Position numbers and translations under genes: made by a program
The notes under the pieces: model-generated
The model's input: only the letters and a program-made list of their open reading frames with translations
What the model was told of the DNA's origin: nothing
Databases searched by the model: none
NCBI RefSeq assembly: GCF_011038655.2
Contig: NZ_CP064954.1
Location: 186,001 to 250,000 of the forward strand
Direction: 5' to 3'
Length of the DNA stretch: 64,000 bases
Source: Corynebacterium lizhenjunii
GTDB lineage: Bacteria; Actinomycetota; Actinomycetes; Mycobacteriales; Mycobacteriaceae
Shown: positions 53,824 through 62,449 of the stretch, in pieces
Layout of the letters: every line of letters begins with the position of its first letter
Position numbering within the stretch: the stretch's first letter is position 1

Positions 53824-55029
53824 GTGAACCCCCAGAATGTTGCTGCCTTGCTTGCCGATACCCCCTCGGTCCGCGACACCATCCTCCGCGCCGCCGCTGC
53901 GGGCTGCAAGTTGCCTGGCTCCGACCCCCGTGCACTGGCGCACTCCTGGCTGTTTACCGGCCCGCCGGGGGCGGGGCGTTCTACTGCCGCTTTGGCGTTG
54001 GCGGCGGCGTTGATGTGCACTGACCAGCCCGGCCAAGGCTGTGGTGCCTGCGAGTCTTGCCGGGGAATCTTGCAGCAGCGCCAGCACACTGACTTGGTGT
54101 TTATCAGCCCGCAGGAGCTTTCCATTGGGGTCGCGGGCGTGCGGGAGATGATCCACCAGGCGGCCTCCTTGCCCACGGTGGCGCCGTATCGGGTGGTGAT
54201 TTTTGATAATGCCGATCGCCTTACCGACGAGGCCGCCAATGCCCTGCTCAAGACCGTGGAGGAGCCGTCCTCTTCCACTGTGCTGGTCCTGTGCGCCCCC
54301 ACCGATGCCCCGGAAGACTTCTCCCAAACGCTGCGCTCGCGCTGCCGCCACCTGTATATACCGGCGCCTTCCGTGGAGCGCATTGTCGAGATTTTGCAGG
54401 CTGAGGGGCATAGTCCTCAGGATGCCCGCCTGGCCGCCGTGACCTCCCTGCGCCACGTGGGTCGGGCGCGCCGTTTGGTCAGTGATCCCATGGCGCAGCG
54501 CCGCCGGGCTGCGGCCATCAACTTGGCGGAGTCTGTATTCCACGGCTCCGGCGGTTATGCCGCCGCCACTGGATTGTTGGCCGCCATTACGAAGGAAGCC
54601 AAAGAGGCTTACCAGGAGGCTGATGCCAAGGAGATTGCCGCAGTAGAGCTAGCCTATGGCGCCGGCGCTAAGGGCAAGGGCGCAGCCAAAGCCCAGCGCG
54701 AGGCCAAGTCCGCGGTCAAGCGGGTAGAAGAATTGCAGAAGAAGCGGGCCACCCGCCGCCTGCGGGACCTATTGGACTTGGCTTTGGTGGATTTGGCAGG
54801 GATTTACCGCGACGCCCTCATGGTCAAAGTAGGTGCCAACGTGGAGATGACTCACCCCGATTTCGCTGGCCTGGCCCAAGAATTGGCCGCCAAAGTCAGT
54901 GAGGAAGGCCTGGTGGCCGCCCAGGATGCCATCCGCACCTGCCGCAATCACATTGCTAATAACGTTGGTCCTGCCTTGGCCTTTGATGGCCTGGTGGGCC
55001 GGTTGCGCCAAGCCTGCGGCGCGCGCTAA
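53824..55029 (+). CDS. holB: DNA polymerase III delta' subunit
   Basis: Clamp-loader subunit, 401 residues. The AAA+ domain has GPPGAGRSTAALALA (Lys of Walker A replaced by Arg, in keeping with the non-ATPase role of delta'), a zinc-binding C-x8-C-x2-C set (CTDQPGQGCGACESC) and the KTVEEPS sensor region. A charged linker (KGKGAAKAQREAKSAVKRVEELQKK) precedes the C-terminal collar domain. GTG 53824 chosen; divergent from cyaB by 28 bases. Confidence 0.93.
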   Translation: MNPQNVAALLADTPSVRDTILRAAAAGCKLPGSDPRALAHSWLFTGPPGAGRSTAALALAAALMCTDQPGQGCGACESCRGILQQRQHTDLVFISPQELSIGVAGVREMIHQAASLPTVAPYRVVIFDNADRLTDEAANALLKTVEEPSSSTVLVLCAPTDAPEDFSQTLRSRCRHLYIPAPSVERIVEILQAEGHSPQDARLAAVTSLRHVGRARRLVSDPMAQRRRAAAINLAESVFHGSGGYAAATGLLAAITKEAKEAYQEADAKEIAAVELAYGAGAKGKGAAKAQREAKSAVKRVEELQKKRATRRLRDLLDLALVDLAGIYRDALMVKVGANVEMTHPDFAGLAQELAAKVSEEGLVAAQDAIRTCRNHIANNVGPALAFDGLVGRLRQACGAR

Positions 55030-55057
55030 GTGCCCCCTACCCCGCATACTCCGCCTA

Positions 55058-55119
55058 GAGGTTGCGCACCGAGGTCGTGCGCCGAGGTTGTGCGCCGAGG
55101 TTGTGCACCGAGGTTGCGG
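55058..55119 (+). repeat. Tandem 13-bp repeats after holB
   Basis: Four full units of GAGGTTGTGCGCC type (55058, 55071, 55084, 55097) and a partial fifth. They lie between holB and tRNA-Thr. Confidence 0.85.
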
Positions 55120-55197
55120 CGGGTCCGCGGCAGAATTTCTGCAAAAGCCTTGCTGTGCGCTAAGCTGATTAACCGCTGCACGCAACGCGCGCAGCAC

Positions 55198-55270
55198 GCC
55201 GCCTTAGCTCAGTCGGTAGAGCATCTCACTCGTAATGAGAAGGTCGCGAGTTCGATTCTCGCAGGCGGCT
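55198..55270 (+). tRNA. tRNA-Thr (anticodon CGT)
   Basis: Acceptor GCCGCCT / AGGCGGC, D-arm GCTCAGTCGGTAGAGC, anticodon stem TCTCA / TGAGA with loop CTCGTAA (anticodon CGT), T-arm GCGAGTTCGATTCTCGC, discriminator T. CCA is not encoded. Confidence 0.96.
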
Positions 55271-55329
55271 CTCGTGCGCTTGATACACAATATGGCACAC
55301 GCTCAGCTAGACAGAATCGGGGTAGCGCA

Positions 55330-55509
55330 GTGACGCTGATGACTTCCACAGGTAATCTCTACGCCGCGGATAAAGACCGACTGCGCGAAATTCCGGAAGT
55401 CCTCTCCACTGAATCCATAACGACTGAATCCATAACGGCCGTGCTCAACCAGAGCCTGGAGGATTTTTATCTTGGCCGTTTCGACAGCTTCGATAGCCTC
55501 GGAATGTAA
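55330..55509 (+). CDS. Antitoxin-like small protein
   Basis: 59 residues from GTG 55330 (ATG 55339 possible), ending LNQSLEDFYLGRFDSFDSLG. Acidic, no clear DNA-binding domain, but position directly before a RelE/ParE-like gene and the 11-base gap indicate a toxin-antitoxin operon. A repeat of the motif TESIT occurs (STESITTESITAV). Confidence 0.65.
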   Translation: MTLMTSTGNLYAADKDRLREIPEVLSTESITTESITAVLNQSLEDFYLGRFDSFDSLGM

Positions 55510-55520
55510 AGCACGCGGTC

Positions 55521-55814
55521 ATGGCAGGGGATGCATACGAGGTCTTACTTACCTCCACTGCGCGCAAAGACTTAGACAAGCGGCTGCGCAAATCCCCCGC
55601 CAAGAAGGACAAAGTGGCTAAAGCCGTCAAGCGTATGCGCGAGTTCGGCCCCACGTACCCGTCCTTCAACACTCACCAGGAGAAGCGCACCTCCAGAGCC
55701 GATGACCCTACCTACATCTCCTACGTGGAACACAACACCCACGGTGCTTGGCGCATGTACTGGAAATATGCGCAGGACAAGATTGTGGTCCTCTACATCG
55801 GCCCGCACCCCTAG
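55521..55814 (+). CDS. RelE/ParE-like toxin
   Basis: 97 residues starting MAGDAYEVLLTSTARKDLDK, a beta-alpha opening of RelE-type mRNA interferases, followed by a basic helix (KSPAKKDKVAKAVKRMREFG) and the C-terminal WRMYWKYAQDKIVVLYIGPHP, with the Arg and Tyr/His expected in the RelE active site. Sits next to tRNA-Thr in a region rich in mobile elements. Predicted product of a type II module. Confidence 0.75.
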   Translation: MAGDAYEVLLTSTARKDLDKRLRKSPAKKDKVAKAVKRMREFGPTYPSFNTHQEKRTSRADDPTYISYVEHNTHGAWRMYWKYAQDKIVVLYIGPHP

Positions 55815-56266
55815 TCTGTACCAGTAGTCCGAACCCTTGCCTGCGCCCGGAGGCCTGCCCCCCACCCAGGGCGTAACACTTTTTAGAACTGTGCGGCGTG
55901 GCCCGGGAAGGGGGAGTAGGGCTGGTCTTCTTCGCGTAGTCCGATTGGTGCCCAGGGTGGGCGCCAATCGGTGCGTCGGAGTACGTCTGGGGAGATCCAC
56001 CCGATGGTTATGCACGCCAGCAGGTAGTTGTCTCCGGGATAGTCGGCATTAAGCCAGTCCATCTCAGCGATTGCGTGCTCTTTGTAGTCGAAGTGGTAGG
56101 GGGAAACGCTGTCGTATTCGGAATCGTGTCCCGGGCGCGGCCGGGCCGAGATGAGCCAAATTTTATCGCCCAGCTGTGCCGGGGCGCTAAACCCGTTAAT
56201 CTGCCTCCCATAATCCACTGTTAAGGAATCGGCTTGCCACGAGGACAGCTTAGGGTACGAACGAGG

Positions 56267-57222
56267 TGCCAAGTGCGCGTATTTGGTAGGGGTGTTCCGG
56301 GAAGTTGGTCGGGGTGGTGTTCCGGGTTGTTGGTAGGGCTGCCAGCCCCGGCGTTGCATGGCCGGGCTGGTGTTTGGGGTTAGGTGTTCGTGTTGTCGCG
56401 GATGGTTACAAGATGCTTACGCATGTCAAAGTCCCCAATTTCTATATGGCGCCCGCTGCTGATCCTGCTGACGAGTGAGTCTGCTCCGACTCGATTGGGC
56501 AGGGCCTTGAGCCAGTAGCCTGCACTCGATTGCGATGAATTGATGGCCGGGAGTCGGCCGTCTCTTTCAACAAAGATTTTGGTTAGGTCGTCTTGACCAT
56601 GGAAGTCAGTGCGCATGTGGTCAGCAATAGAAAACCCGATCGACCTGCGGGAATAGCAGTCGATAACGGTCGCGAGATACAGATTTGTTCCTCCTTGGAT
56701 AAGCAGGTAAGTGACATCGCCAACGTGCAAATGGTTGGTCTCATCGGCACGGAAACTCCTTTTGACCAGGTCCGGGAATACCCGGCGGGAAGAAACGGAC
56801 ACCGTAGTTTTCACACTGCGCTTCTTGCTGAAGCCGTACAGGCCTCATTGCTTCATCACTCGCGCCACGCGCTTGTGGTTGGCTCGGCCAACTGTCGGGC
56901 GCGCTCGGAAAGTTCAGCTGGAATTCGTTTGGCTCCGTAGAGGCCTTTTGCCAGTGCCGTGCCTGCCGACCCAGCACGATAGGGGATTCGCGATTGGAGC
57001 ACCCCAAGGCAGAAGCAATCGCGTCAAAGCTTTTGCCTTCCAGCCACATCGCCATGATCTCTTTAAATGAAGCCATGAACATGGCCTCCTTAGTCATGAA
57101 AACGTGTCACGATGCCGCAGAATTGACGACCACACCACCACACAGATCATGACCCGACCACCTAGCCAGAAACACCCCTACCACCTATGCAGACTACCCC
57201 GACCAAATACCCGAAATCGGCA
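56267..57222 (-). mobile_element. Deleted IS21-family element containing an IS3-type fragment
   Basis: Ends are the same inverted repeats as the intact copy at 23827-26439, and a perfect 5-bp target duplication CGAGG flanks it (56262-56266 and 57223-57227). Left about 340 bases equal the istB 3' end and right about 235 bases equal the istA start. The centre (about 56608-56985) is not from IS21. Confidence 0.9.
56608..56985 (-). pseudogene. Fragment of an IS3-family transposase (OrfB)
   Basis: On the minus strand it reads RSFRADETNHLHVGDVTYLL, then LYLATVIDCYSRRSIGFSIADHM, the first part of an IS3/IS150-type rve domain. It is preceded by the remnants KRVARVMKQ and GLYGFSKKRSVKTT, separated by a stop and out of frame. 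Non-functional; sits inside the deleted IS21 element. Confidence 0.8.
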
Positions 57223-57371
57223 CGAGGTATTTCGTTCATCATCAGTTCTTTGTCTTCCCACAAGTAGTAGGCGAGAAGACGCTCGGGGTGGAGCTGACGC
57301 AAATCGCCGTGATACTGTTGTCCTGGGATTTTCATCACCGCTATACTCCGCATTTATCCCGAAAAGATGGG

Positions 57372-57379
57372 GGGTATGC
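57372..57379 (+). repeat. 8-bp target duplication GGGTATGC (left)
   Basis: Identical to 58810-58817 on the other side of the IS1249-type element, defining its outer ends. Confidence 0.85.
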
Positions 57380-58809
57380 GGCCTAATGGTCAAAATGTGT
57401 TGTTTTTCGGCGTGTCGTCTTAATGGTCAGAATGTGTTGGTGGGGGTTAGTGGATGGTGCCTTTCCTGATTCCCATACTGTGGTTGTAGTCAGCGTCGAT
57501 GGCGTTGTCGAGGAGTGCGGGCCGCCCGTCGTCGTGACCGTTGGCGGTTTGGCGCTCGTGGTGGGCAAGGATCGTGGCTTTGGCGGTTGCGTCCTTGCCC
57601 CAATTTTGTTCTCTGGCGATGTCTACGGGGTCGGTGGTGGTGTGTTGTGTGTGGGTGTAGAGCCACCAGTCGCAGGCGATGCGTTGATGTTCATCTCTGA
57701 GGCCTCTGTGGGCGTGCAGGAGGCTTTTTATCGGGGAGTTGATGCCACCTTCTAGGCTGTTGGTGGTGCTTTTATAGGCGATGGTGCCCTGCTTTTCGGT
57801 CAGGTAGGTAAACAAGTGACCGGCCTTGGAAAGTCGCACCAGCTGCATGTAGGCGGCTCGGTGGGTGTAGTGGGTGTACCACCATCTTTTGTTGTGTCGC
57901 TTCGATTTCGGGATCTGCTCAAGCGGGGTGTCTTTGACGTAGCTTTTCTCATTGAGCTGCGTGTTGAAGGTTTGGCCGAACTTCTGCAGCTTTATCGTCC
58001 AGTCGGCGGCCTGGTCGAGATCGTCTATGTGCAGTAGCTCTAGGGATAGTCGGCGTAGTGCCTTGCCCATTGCTGATGTGGGATGAAGACCTGTAGCGGT
58101 TTGGATATTTCGTTTGACGTGGACGAGGCAGCGTTGGATTTTGGTCTCAGGCCAGGTGTTTCGGATGGCTTTTGCTGAGCCTTTATGGCCATCTGTCGTT
58201 GCAATCAGTGGCGGGGCAATAGTGTCGAGTAATCGGCCGTAGGCCCAGGAATCTTCGGTGTATCCCCAGAACCATGAGATGACATGGTCGCAGTCGGCTA
58301 GGACAAGCAGGCATTTTGTGTTGAAGTATGTCCCATCGATAAAGACCTGGTCATAGACCCGGTGGGGGTCTGCTGGCATTGGTGGTTGCACGTACCAGAA
58401 GGTGGCGAAGCGGCGTTGGAGTGTCGATACGCTCACGTTGTGTATCTTGGCCAGCGTGTTTAGTGAAATTCCGCTGGTGAGCCAGTCAACGAAGACTCTA
58501 AACCACATCGCTTGGCCGGCGTCGTCGTGGCAACGGGTAAAGGTGTGCCCGCACTCCTTGCAGCGCCAACGCTGGCGGCTACTCGTAGTCGTTCCATGCT
58601 TGATACTTCGCCCGGCGCACACCGGGCATGGGGGATGTTTAGTACTCATCCCCTCATCGTCTACGCCCCCATATCACACTTGGTCGGTGGCCTGTGGGAT
58701 TTCAGTGCATTGACCGCTCATTTACCCCAGAACAGTAAATCATTCCTAATACCACCAGCACGGAGCACAGAAACAGACAAATTCACCAACACATTTTGAC
58801 CATTAGCCC
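57380..58809 (-). mobile_element. IS1249-type insertion sequence (IS256 family), 1430 bp
   Basis: Outer ends GGCCTAATGGTCAAAATGTG (57380) and, inverted, GGGCTAATGGTCAAAATGTG (right, ending 58809). Perfect 8-bp duplication GGGTATGC on both sides. A second, internal copy of the left end (TAATGGTCAGAATGTGTTGG) begins at 57421. Carries one transposase gene. Confidence 0.9.
57447..58649 (-). CDS. IS1249-family transposase
   Basis: 400 residues. An N-terminal zinc-ribbon (CPVCAGRSIKHGTTTSSRQRWRCKEC) is followed by a helix-turn-helix, then a DDE core with VFIDGTYFN (Asp), IATTDGHKGS (Asp) and a C-terminal Glu in TNSLEGGINSPIK. GAGGGG lies before the ATG. Intact, so the element may be active. This family is known from corynebacterial resistance transposons. 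Confidence 0.92.
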   Translation of the reverse strand: MSTKHPPCPVCAGRSIKHGTTTSSRQRWRCKECGHTFTRCHDDAGQAMWFRVFVDWLTSGISLNTLAKIHNVSVSTLQRRFATFWYVQPPMPADPHRVYDQVFIDGTYFNTKCLLVLADCDHVISWFWGYTEDSWAYGRLLDTIAPPLIATTDGHKGSAKAIRNTWPETKIQRCLVHVKRNIQTATGLHPTSAMGKALRRLSLELLHIDDLDQAADWTIKLQKFGQTFNTQLNEKSYVKDTPLEQIPKSKRHNKRWWYTHYTHRAAYMQLVRLSKAGHLFTYLTEKQGTIAYKSTTNSLEGGINSPIKSLLHAHRGLRDEHQRIACDWWLYTHTQHTTTDPVDIAREQNWGKDATAKATILAHHERQTANGHDDGRPALLDNAIDADYNHSMGIRKGTIH

Positions 58810-58971
58810 GGGTATGCTCGGGCGTAATGACGGCGACGGGGTAGGAACACTTTCATAGAGACTCCCAGGGGTTGGAATACTGACAGGGTCGCCTCGGGAC
58901 GCACAAGCCACGGTGAGGGGAGGCGATAGGTGGCAGTGTAGGGCATCGGCAAGCTGTGCGTGGGAGACGGG
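58810..58971. other. Gap after the IS1249-type element
   Basis: Holds the right 8-bp duplication (58810-58817) and an intergenic exact copy of the dispersed word with its long flank (GGGCATCGGCAAGCTG, 58941). No gene or clear terminator of the ABC gene. Confidence 0.5.
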
Positions 58972-60540
58972 CTAGCTTCGCGGGGCACCAACGCGGGATG
59001 GGCGGAACACCAAGTCATCCTCGCGTATGGGGGCGCTGTCATCGTGAGTAGCCACCACAATGTGACGATCTTGGGCGCAGCGTTCAATCAGGGCCCACAC
59101 CTTGGCGCGCGAAGAGGCATCAAGACCACTGGTGGGCTCATCCAAGACAACCAAGTCACCGTCTGATACTAGGGCCCGCGCGATGGCGATGCGCTGCCGC
59201 TCGCCGCCGGATACCTTGCCTTCTTCACCGGCAACATCACGCGAATGGTTGGAGCCTTGCGGTGCAAAGGACTCCAGGCCCACAGTGCTTAAAATGTCCC
59301 CAGCGGCCTCGCGAGAAATATCGCGGCCAAAGATAACGTTATCGACGGCCGTTGCATTGAGCAGGCCCGGGGACTGCTGCACATACCCAGAGCTGCGCGG
59401 GACCTCTACCTCAGAGGAATTAAGCCCCAACAGCCCCTCTAGCAGCGTAGTCTTACCCGTACCACTTTCACCGAGTACCCAAATGGGGCGGTGGGGCGGT
59501 TGGGTCAGGAGTTTGGATAATTCTGCGACTTGGTCATGTCGGACGACTGACTGGACATCTTCGGCCCGGCGATGGGGACGGATCTTCTCGCTCGATTCCT
59601 TCTGCTGGGAAATTGCCACGGCCAGGGAAGAAATACCAAAGCCCACCGTCTGCAGCGGGCCAATGGCTGCTACCGCGATTCCCACAGTTGACACAATCGC
59701 ACCGATCACTTGCCCGTCCCCCAATGGGGTGCGGTAGCTAATTGTGAAAACCAGAGTACAAATTGTTGCCGCCAAAATTAGTCCTTGAGCCAGGTATAAA
59801 CGGCGCGTGGCGGCGTAGGAGGCGGCGCCTGCTTTTTCCACGGTGACGCGATCGGACCGGTACCGCGAATACAAGAACTGCGGGACGCTAAAAACCACGG
59901 CTTCTTTCCATAGGCCCAAAGAGTTGCCAAGCACGCCAAAGCTTCGCATATTTTCTTTGAAGAATGCCGCCTGGGCCTTTTGGTGAGCTGCGATGAGGGG
60001 TTTGCTTGCCACCGCATACAAGATAGCGGCCGCGGCAACTATGAGGCCTTCCACCCAGGAACTGGCCACAACTACCGCCCATACGCCGGCTACCAGCGAC
60101 AACACAGCAGGAAAAACTGAAAGGTAGAGCCCCGCCAGGCTATCACGATAGGTACCAGCGTTAGTGTCAATAGCAAAAGAGATCTCGCCATTATCCATCT
60201 GGTGGCGCATGCTTGGATCGGCTGTAATGCTGTCCTTAAGTGCACGGGCCATCACCGTGGACTGCAAACGTTGCTCCACCAGGCCATACAAAGGGTAGAT
60301 TACGTAGGTCAGTGAAGACCCAACCAGCCACAATAGGGAATACACGATAGCTACCCGGCCGGCGGTTGTTAAAAACTCGGTTCGATCGGTCGCAGCCATC
60401 AAAGAGCCAATACCCCGGCCCAGCGCATACGGTGCCAGCACAGTAGACACAGATGAGACAACAATCGTTAGCACAATCAGAAAATTCCTGCCCGGCGATG
60501 TCTGCCAGGCCTCGCGGACAACTTTGCATAGGTGTTGCAA
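58972..60540 (-). CDS. ABC exporter half-molecule (permease-ATPase), third of a tandem set
   Basis: 522 residues: six N-terminal helices (to about 300), then an ATPase with GESGTGKTTLLEG (Walker A), [14 protein letters not shown] (signature) and LVVLDEPTSGLD (Walker B). Start TTG 60540 is chosen because GGAGG precedes it by seven bases and no ATG fits. Likely pairs with one of the two upstream exporters to export a peptide, lipid or drug. Separated from the next gene by 67 bases. Confidence 0.9.
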   Translation of the reverse strand: MQHLCKVVREAWQTSPGRNFLIVLTIVVSSVSTVLAPYALGRGIGSLMAATDRTEFLTTAGRVAIVYSLLWLVGSSLTYVIYPLYGLVEQRLQSTVMARALKDSITADPSMRHQMDNGEISFAIDTNAGTYRDSLAGLYLSVFPAVLSLVAGVWAVVVASSWVEGLIVAAAAILYAVASKPLIAAHQKAQAAFFKENMRSFGVLGNSLGLWKEAVVFSVPQFLYSRYRSDRVTVEKAGAASYAATRRLYLAQGLILAATICTLVFTISYRTPLGDGQVIGAIVSTVGIAVAAIGPLQTVGFGISSLAVAISQQKESSEKIRPHRRAEDVQSVVRHDQVAELSKLLTQPPHRPIWVLGESGTGKTTLLEGLLGLNSSEVEVPRSSGYVQQSPGLLNATAVDNVIFGRDISREAAGDILSTVGLESFAPQGSNHSRDVAGEEGKVSGGERQRIAIARALVSDGDLVVLDEPTSGLDASSRAKVWALIERCAQDRHIVVATHDDSAPIREDDLVFRPSRVGAPRS

Positions 60541-60607
60541 TGTAGACCTCCAAATAGGGAACTATGTATTCAAAAGTTTGAGATTCCTGACTTGGCTCAT
60601 CTTAGTG

Positions 60608-62422
60608 TCAGTCGTCACTGGGGGAGCCGTATTGGGCAACCAGCTCAGCAAATGCGGAGTTGGTGCGCAAAAGCTCGCGCGGTGGGCCAGCTGCGACGAC
60701 GCGGCCTTGGTCGAACAAAACCACGAAGTCCGAGCGCAGCGCGGAGGATACTCGGTGGGTAATCAGAACAACGGAGGTACCGTGGTCTGAGCCCGCGACA
60801 ATCTGACGGCAGCTGTGTAGCAAGTGCGCTTCGGCGTGGGCGTCGAGCGCAGAAGTGGGCTCATCAATAACCACCAGATCAGCCTCGTGCGAACCCAAGA
60901 GGCCCCGGCAGTTGCCCAAGCGCTGCCACTGGCCGCCGGAAAGCTTCACACCATCATCCCAACTGGCACCAATGTGGGTGTCTTTGCCGCGGGGCAGCCG
61001 CCTAAAGACCGCCGCAGCGCCGCTCGCCTCTAGCGCAAAATCCTGCTGAGCAAACGGACCATTCGCACCGGCCTGCGGGAGGGTGGCGGCTTCGTATGCG
61101 GTGAGTTCCCAGTGGGAAGGCTGCTGTGGGATGCCTGCCAACGTGAACACCCGGGTGCCCTCGGCATTGGTGGTATAGCTGCGGCTGTTCCAGGACAGCG
61201 TTCCAGAGGAAGGCCTGCGCACATCGCGCAGTAGCATGGCCAGGGTAGATTTACCAGAACCATTCTGGCCCATGACGGCAATCAGCGATGCCCGAGGCAG
61301 CTGCAACGATACCTCGTGTAGCGCCGGAGCAGAAGCACCTGGGTAGGTGTAGCAGACCCGGTCCAGAGTTATTACGGAGTCGGAGCGCGTCGGTACGGTG
61401 TCAGACTGCGGCGGTACGGTGTCTGACTGCCGTGGTACGGGAGTATCGGCGGTCAAAGGCGTTGCCCCGGCGCGCAGTACGGATTGAAAGCGGGCATACT
61501 CGCGGTATGCCTGGGAAAGATCGGCATAAGCGAAGCGAAGGCCAGAAAGCAAGGTGGCGAGCTGCATAATCGTAAACACTGATACCAGCGACGCTTGCGG
61601 GGACAACGAGTCAGCGCCCCGCCAGACAATAAGCCCGCCTGCGCCGAAGTAGAAACAGCTAGCCAGTGCATGTAACCACGTGATGCGCAGATTGGTGCGT
61701 TGCAGGGGAGCATTCCACAAGTGGACCCAGCCAGCGAAGGTGCGCAAATACCAGTCACTAGCGCGGTAGACCCGCAATTCAGTAGGGAGCGAACTGCCCG
61801 CCACTGCTTGGGCAAAAAGCTGAAGCTTGCGCTGGTGGGGAGCCACGGCGGTATCGGCAAGCTCTTGCAGTTTCTCCGCCCGAATGCCAGCCCACAGTGC
61901 GGGGACGCAGGCGGGCAGAATCCACAGGAAATGGGGGTTAGACAGCGCGGCGGCGGCCACCAGGAGCACAGGCACACTAAGGTTCACCACGGCCTGGAAG
62001 GTGCGCACCATGGCCTCGCCCAGGACGGTGTCGCGTGAGCGCAATAGGGACAGGGCCTCCTGGAGCTGGGAATCTTCAAGGTCATCGAGGTATTTAATGC
62101 TGCTAAGCGACTGCGCGATGCGCTGATTGGACTCAGCAGCCAACCGCGTGGCCACGTCAATCTGAGTGCTGCCAGCCATGGGACCAAGCAACTGGACTGC
62201 GGCCATCACCAGGACAAAGTACGCAATGCCCGTCCACTGCGGGACGTTCCAGCTGCCCAGCTGGCCGGTGAGTGCGACGGCCACCGCAGTGGGGAACAAA
62301 ACGCTGCCCAGACTAAAGAGGTTAAAGGTCAGCAGCAGTGCACCAGCGCGGGCAGGAAGGTGGCGAAGGAAGAATCCGCACATGGCAATCCGGGCGCGTA
62401 CGGGGGAGATTAAGGGGGTCAT
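60608..62422 (-). CDS. ABC exporter half-molecule, second of a tandem set
   Basis: 604 residues. Six helices, an inserted linker rich in SDTVPPQSDTVPTRSDS (repeated units), and an ATPase with GQNGSGKSTLAMLL (Walker A), LSGGQWQRLGNCRGLL (signature) and [12 protein letters not shown] (Walker B). AGAGGAG lies before ATG 62422. 27 bases after the preceding gene. A near copy of the dispersed word with flank (GGTATCGGCAAGCTC) is at 61850. Confidence 0.9.
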   Translation of the reverse strand: MTPLISPVRARIAMCGFFLRHLPARAGALLLTFNLFSLGSVLFPTAVAVALTGQLGSWNVPQWTGIAYFVLVMAAVQLLGPMAGSTQIDVATRLAAESNQRIAQSLSSIKYLDDLEDSQLQEALSLLRSRDTVLGEAMVRTFQAVVNLSVPVLLVAAAALSNPHFLWILPACVPALWAGIRAEKLQELADTAVAPHQRKLQLFAQAVAGSSLPTELRVYRASDWYLRTFAGWVHLWNAPLQRTNLRITWLHALASCFYFGAGGLIVWRGADSLSPQASLVSVFTIMQLATLLSGLRFAYADLSQAYREYARFQSVLRAGATPLTADTPVPRQSDTVPPQSDTVPTRSDSVITLDRVCYTYPGASAPALHEVSLQLPRASLIAVMGQNGSGKSTLAMLLRDVRRPSSGTLSWNSRSYTTNAEGTRVFTLAGIPQQPSHWELTAYEAATLPQAGANGPFAQQDFALEASGAAAVFRRLPRGKDTHIGASWDDGVKLSGGQWQRLGNCRGLLGSHEADLVVIDEPTSALDAHAEAHLLHSCRQIVAGSDHGTSVVLITHRVSSALRSDFVVLFDQGRVVAAGPPRELLRTNSAFAELVAQYGSPSDD

Positions 62423-62449
62423 GGAAACTCCTCTAGCAAGGGTGGCGGG

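Larger units (their letters stand above)
55883..57335 (-). pseudogene. Gene of unknown function interrupted by an IS21-type remnant
   Basis: The N-terminal part (57335 to 57223, MKIPGQQYHGDLRQLHPERL...MNEIPR) and the C-terminal part (56266 to 55883, SYPKLSSWQADSL...FPGHAAQF) are separated by the insertion 56267-57222. Removing it and one 5-bp duplication joins them in frame with no lost base, giving about 163 residues. ATG 57353 is an alternative start; GGAG supports 57335. No family recognised; Trp- and Tyr-rich, soluble. Confidence 0.75.

Noticed and set aside
53796..54383. N-terminal extension of the adenylate cyclase by 196 codons
   Set aside because: It is antisense to holB and lacks membrane or domain character; ATG 53795 opens the first helix.
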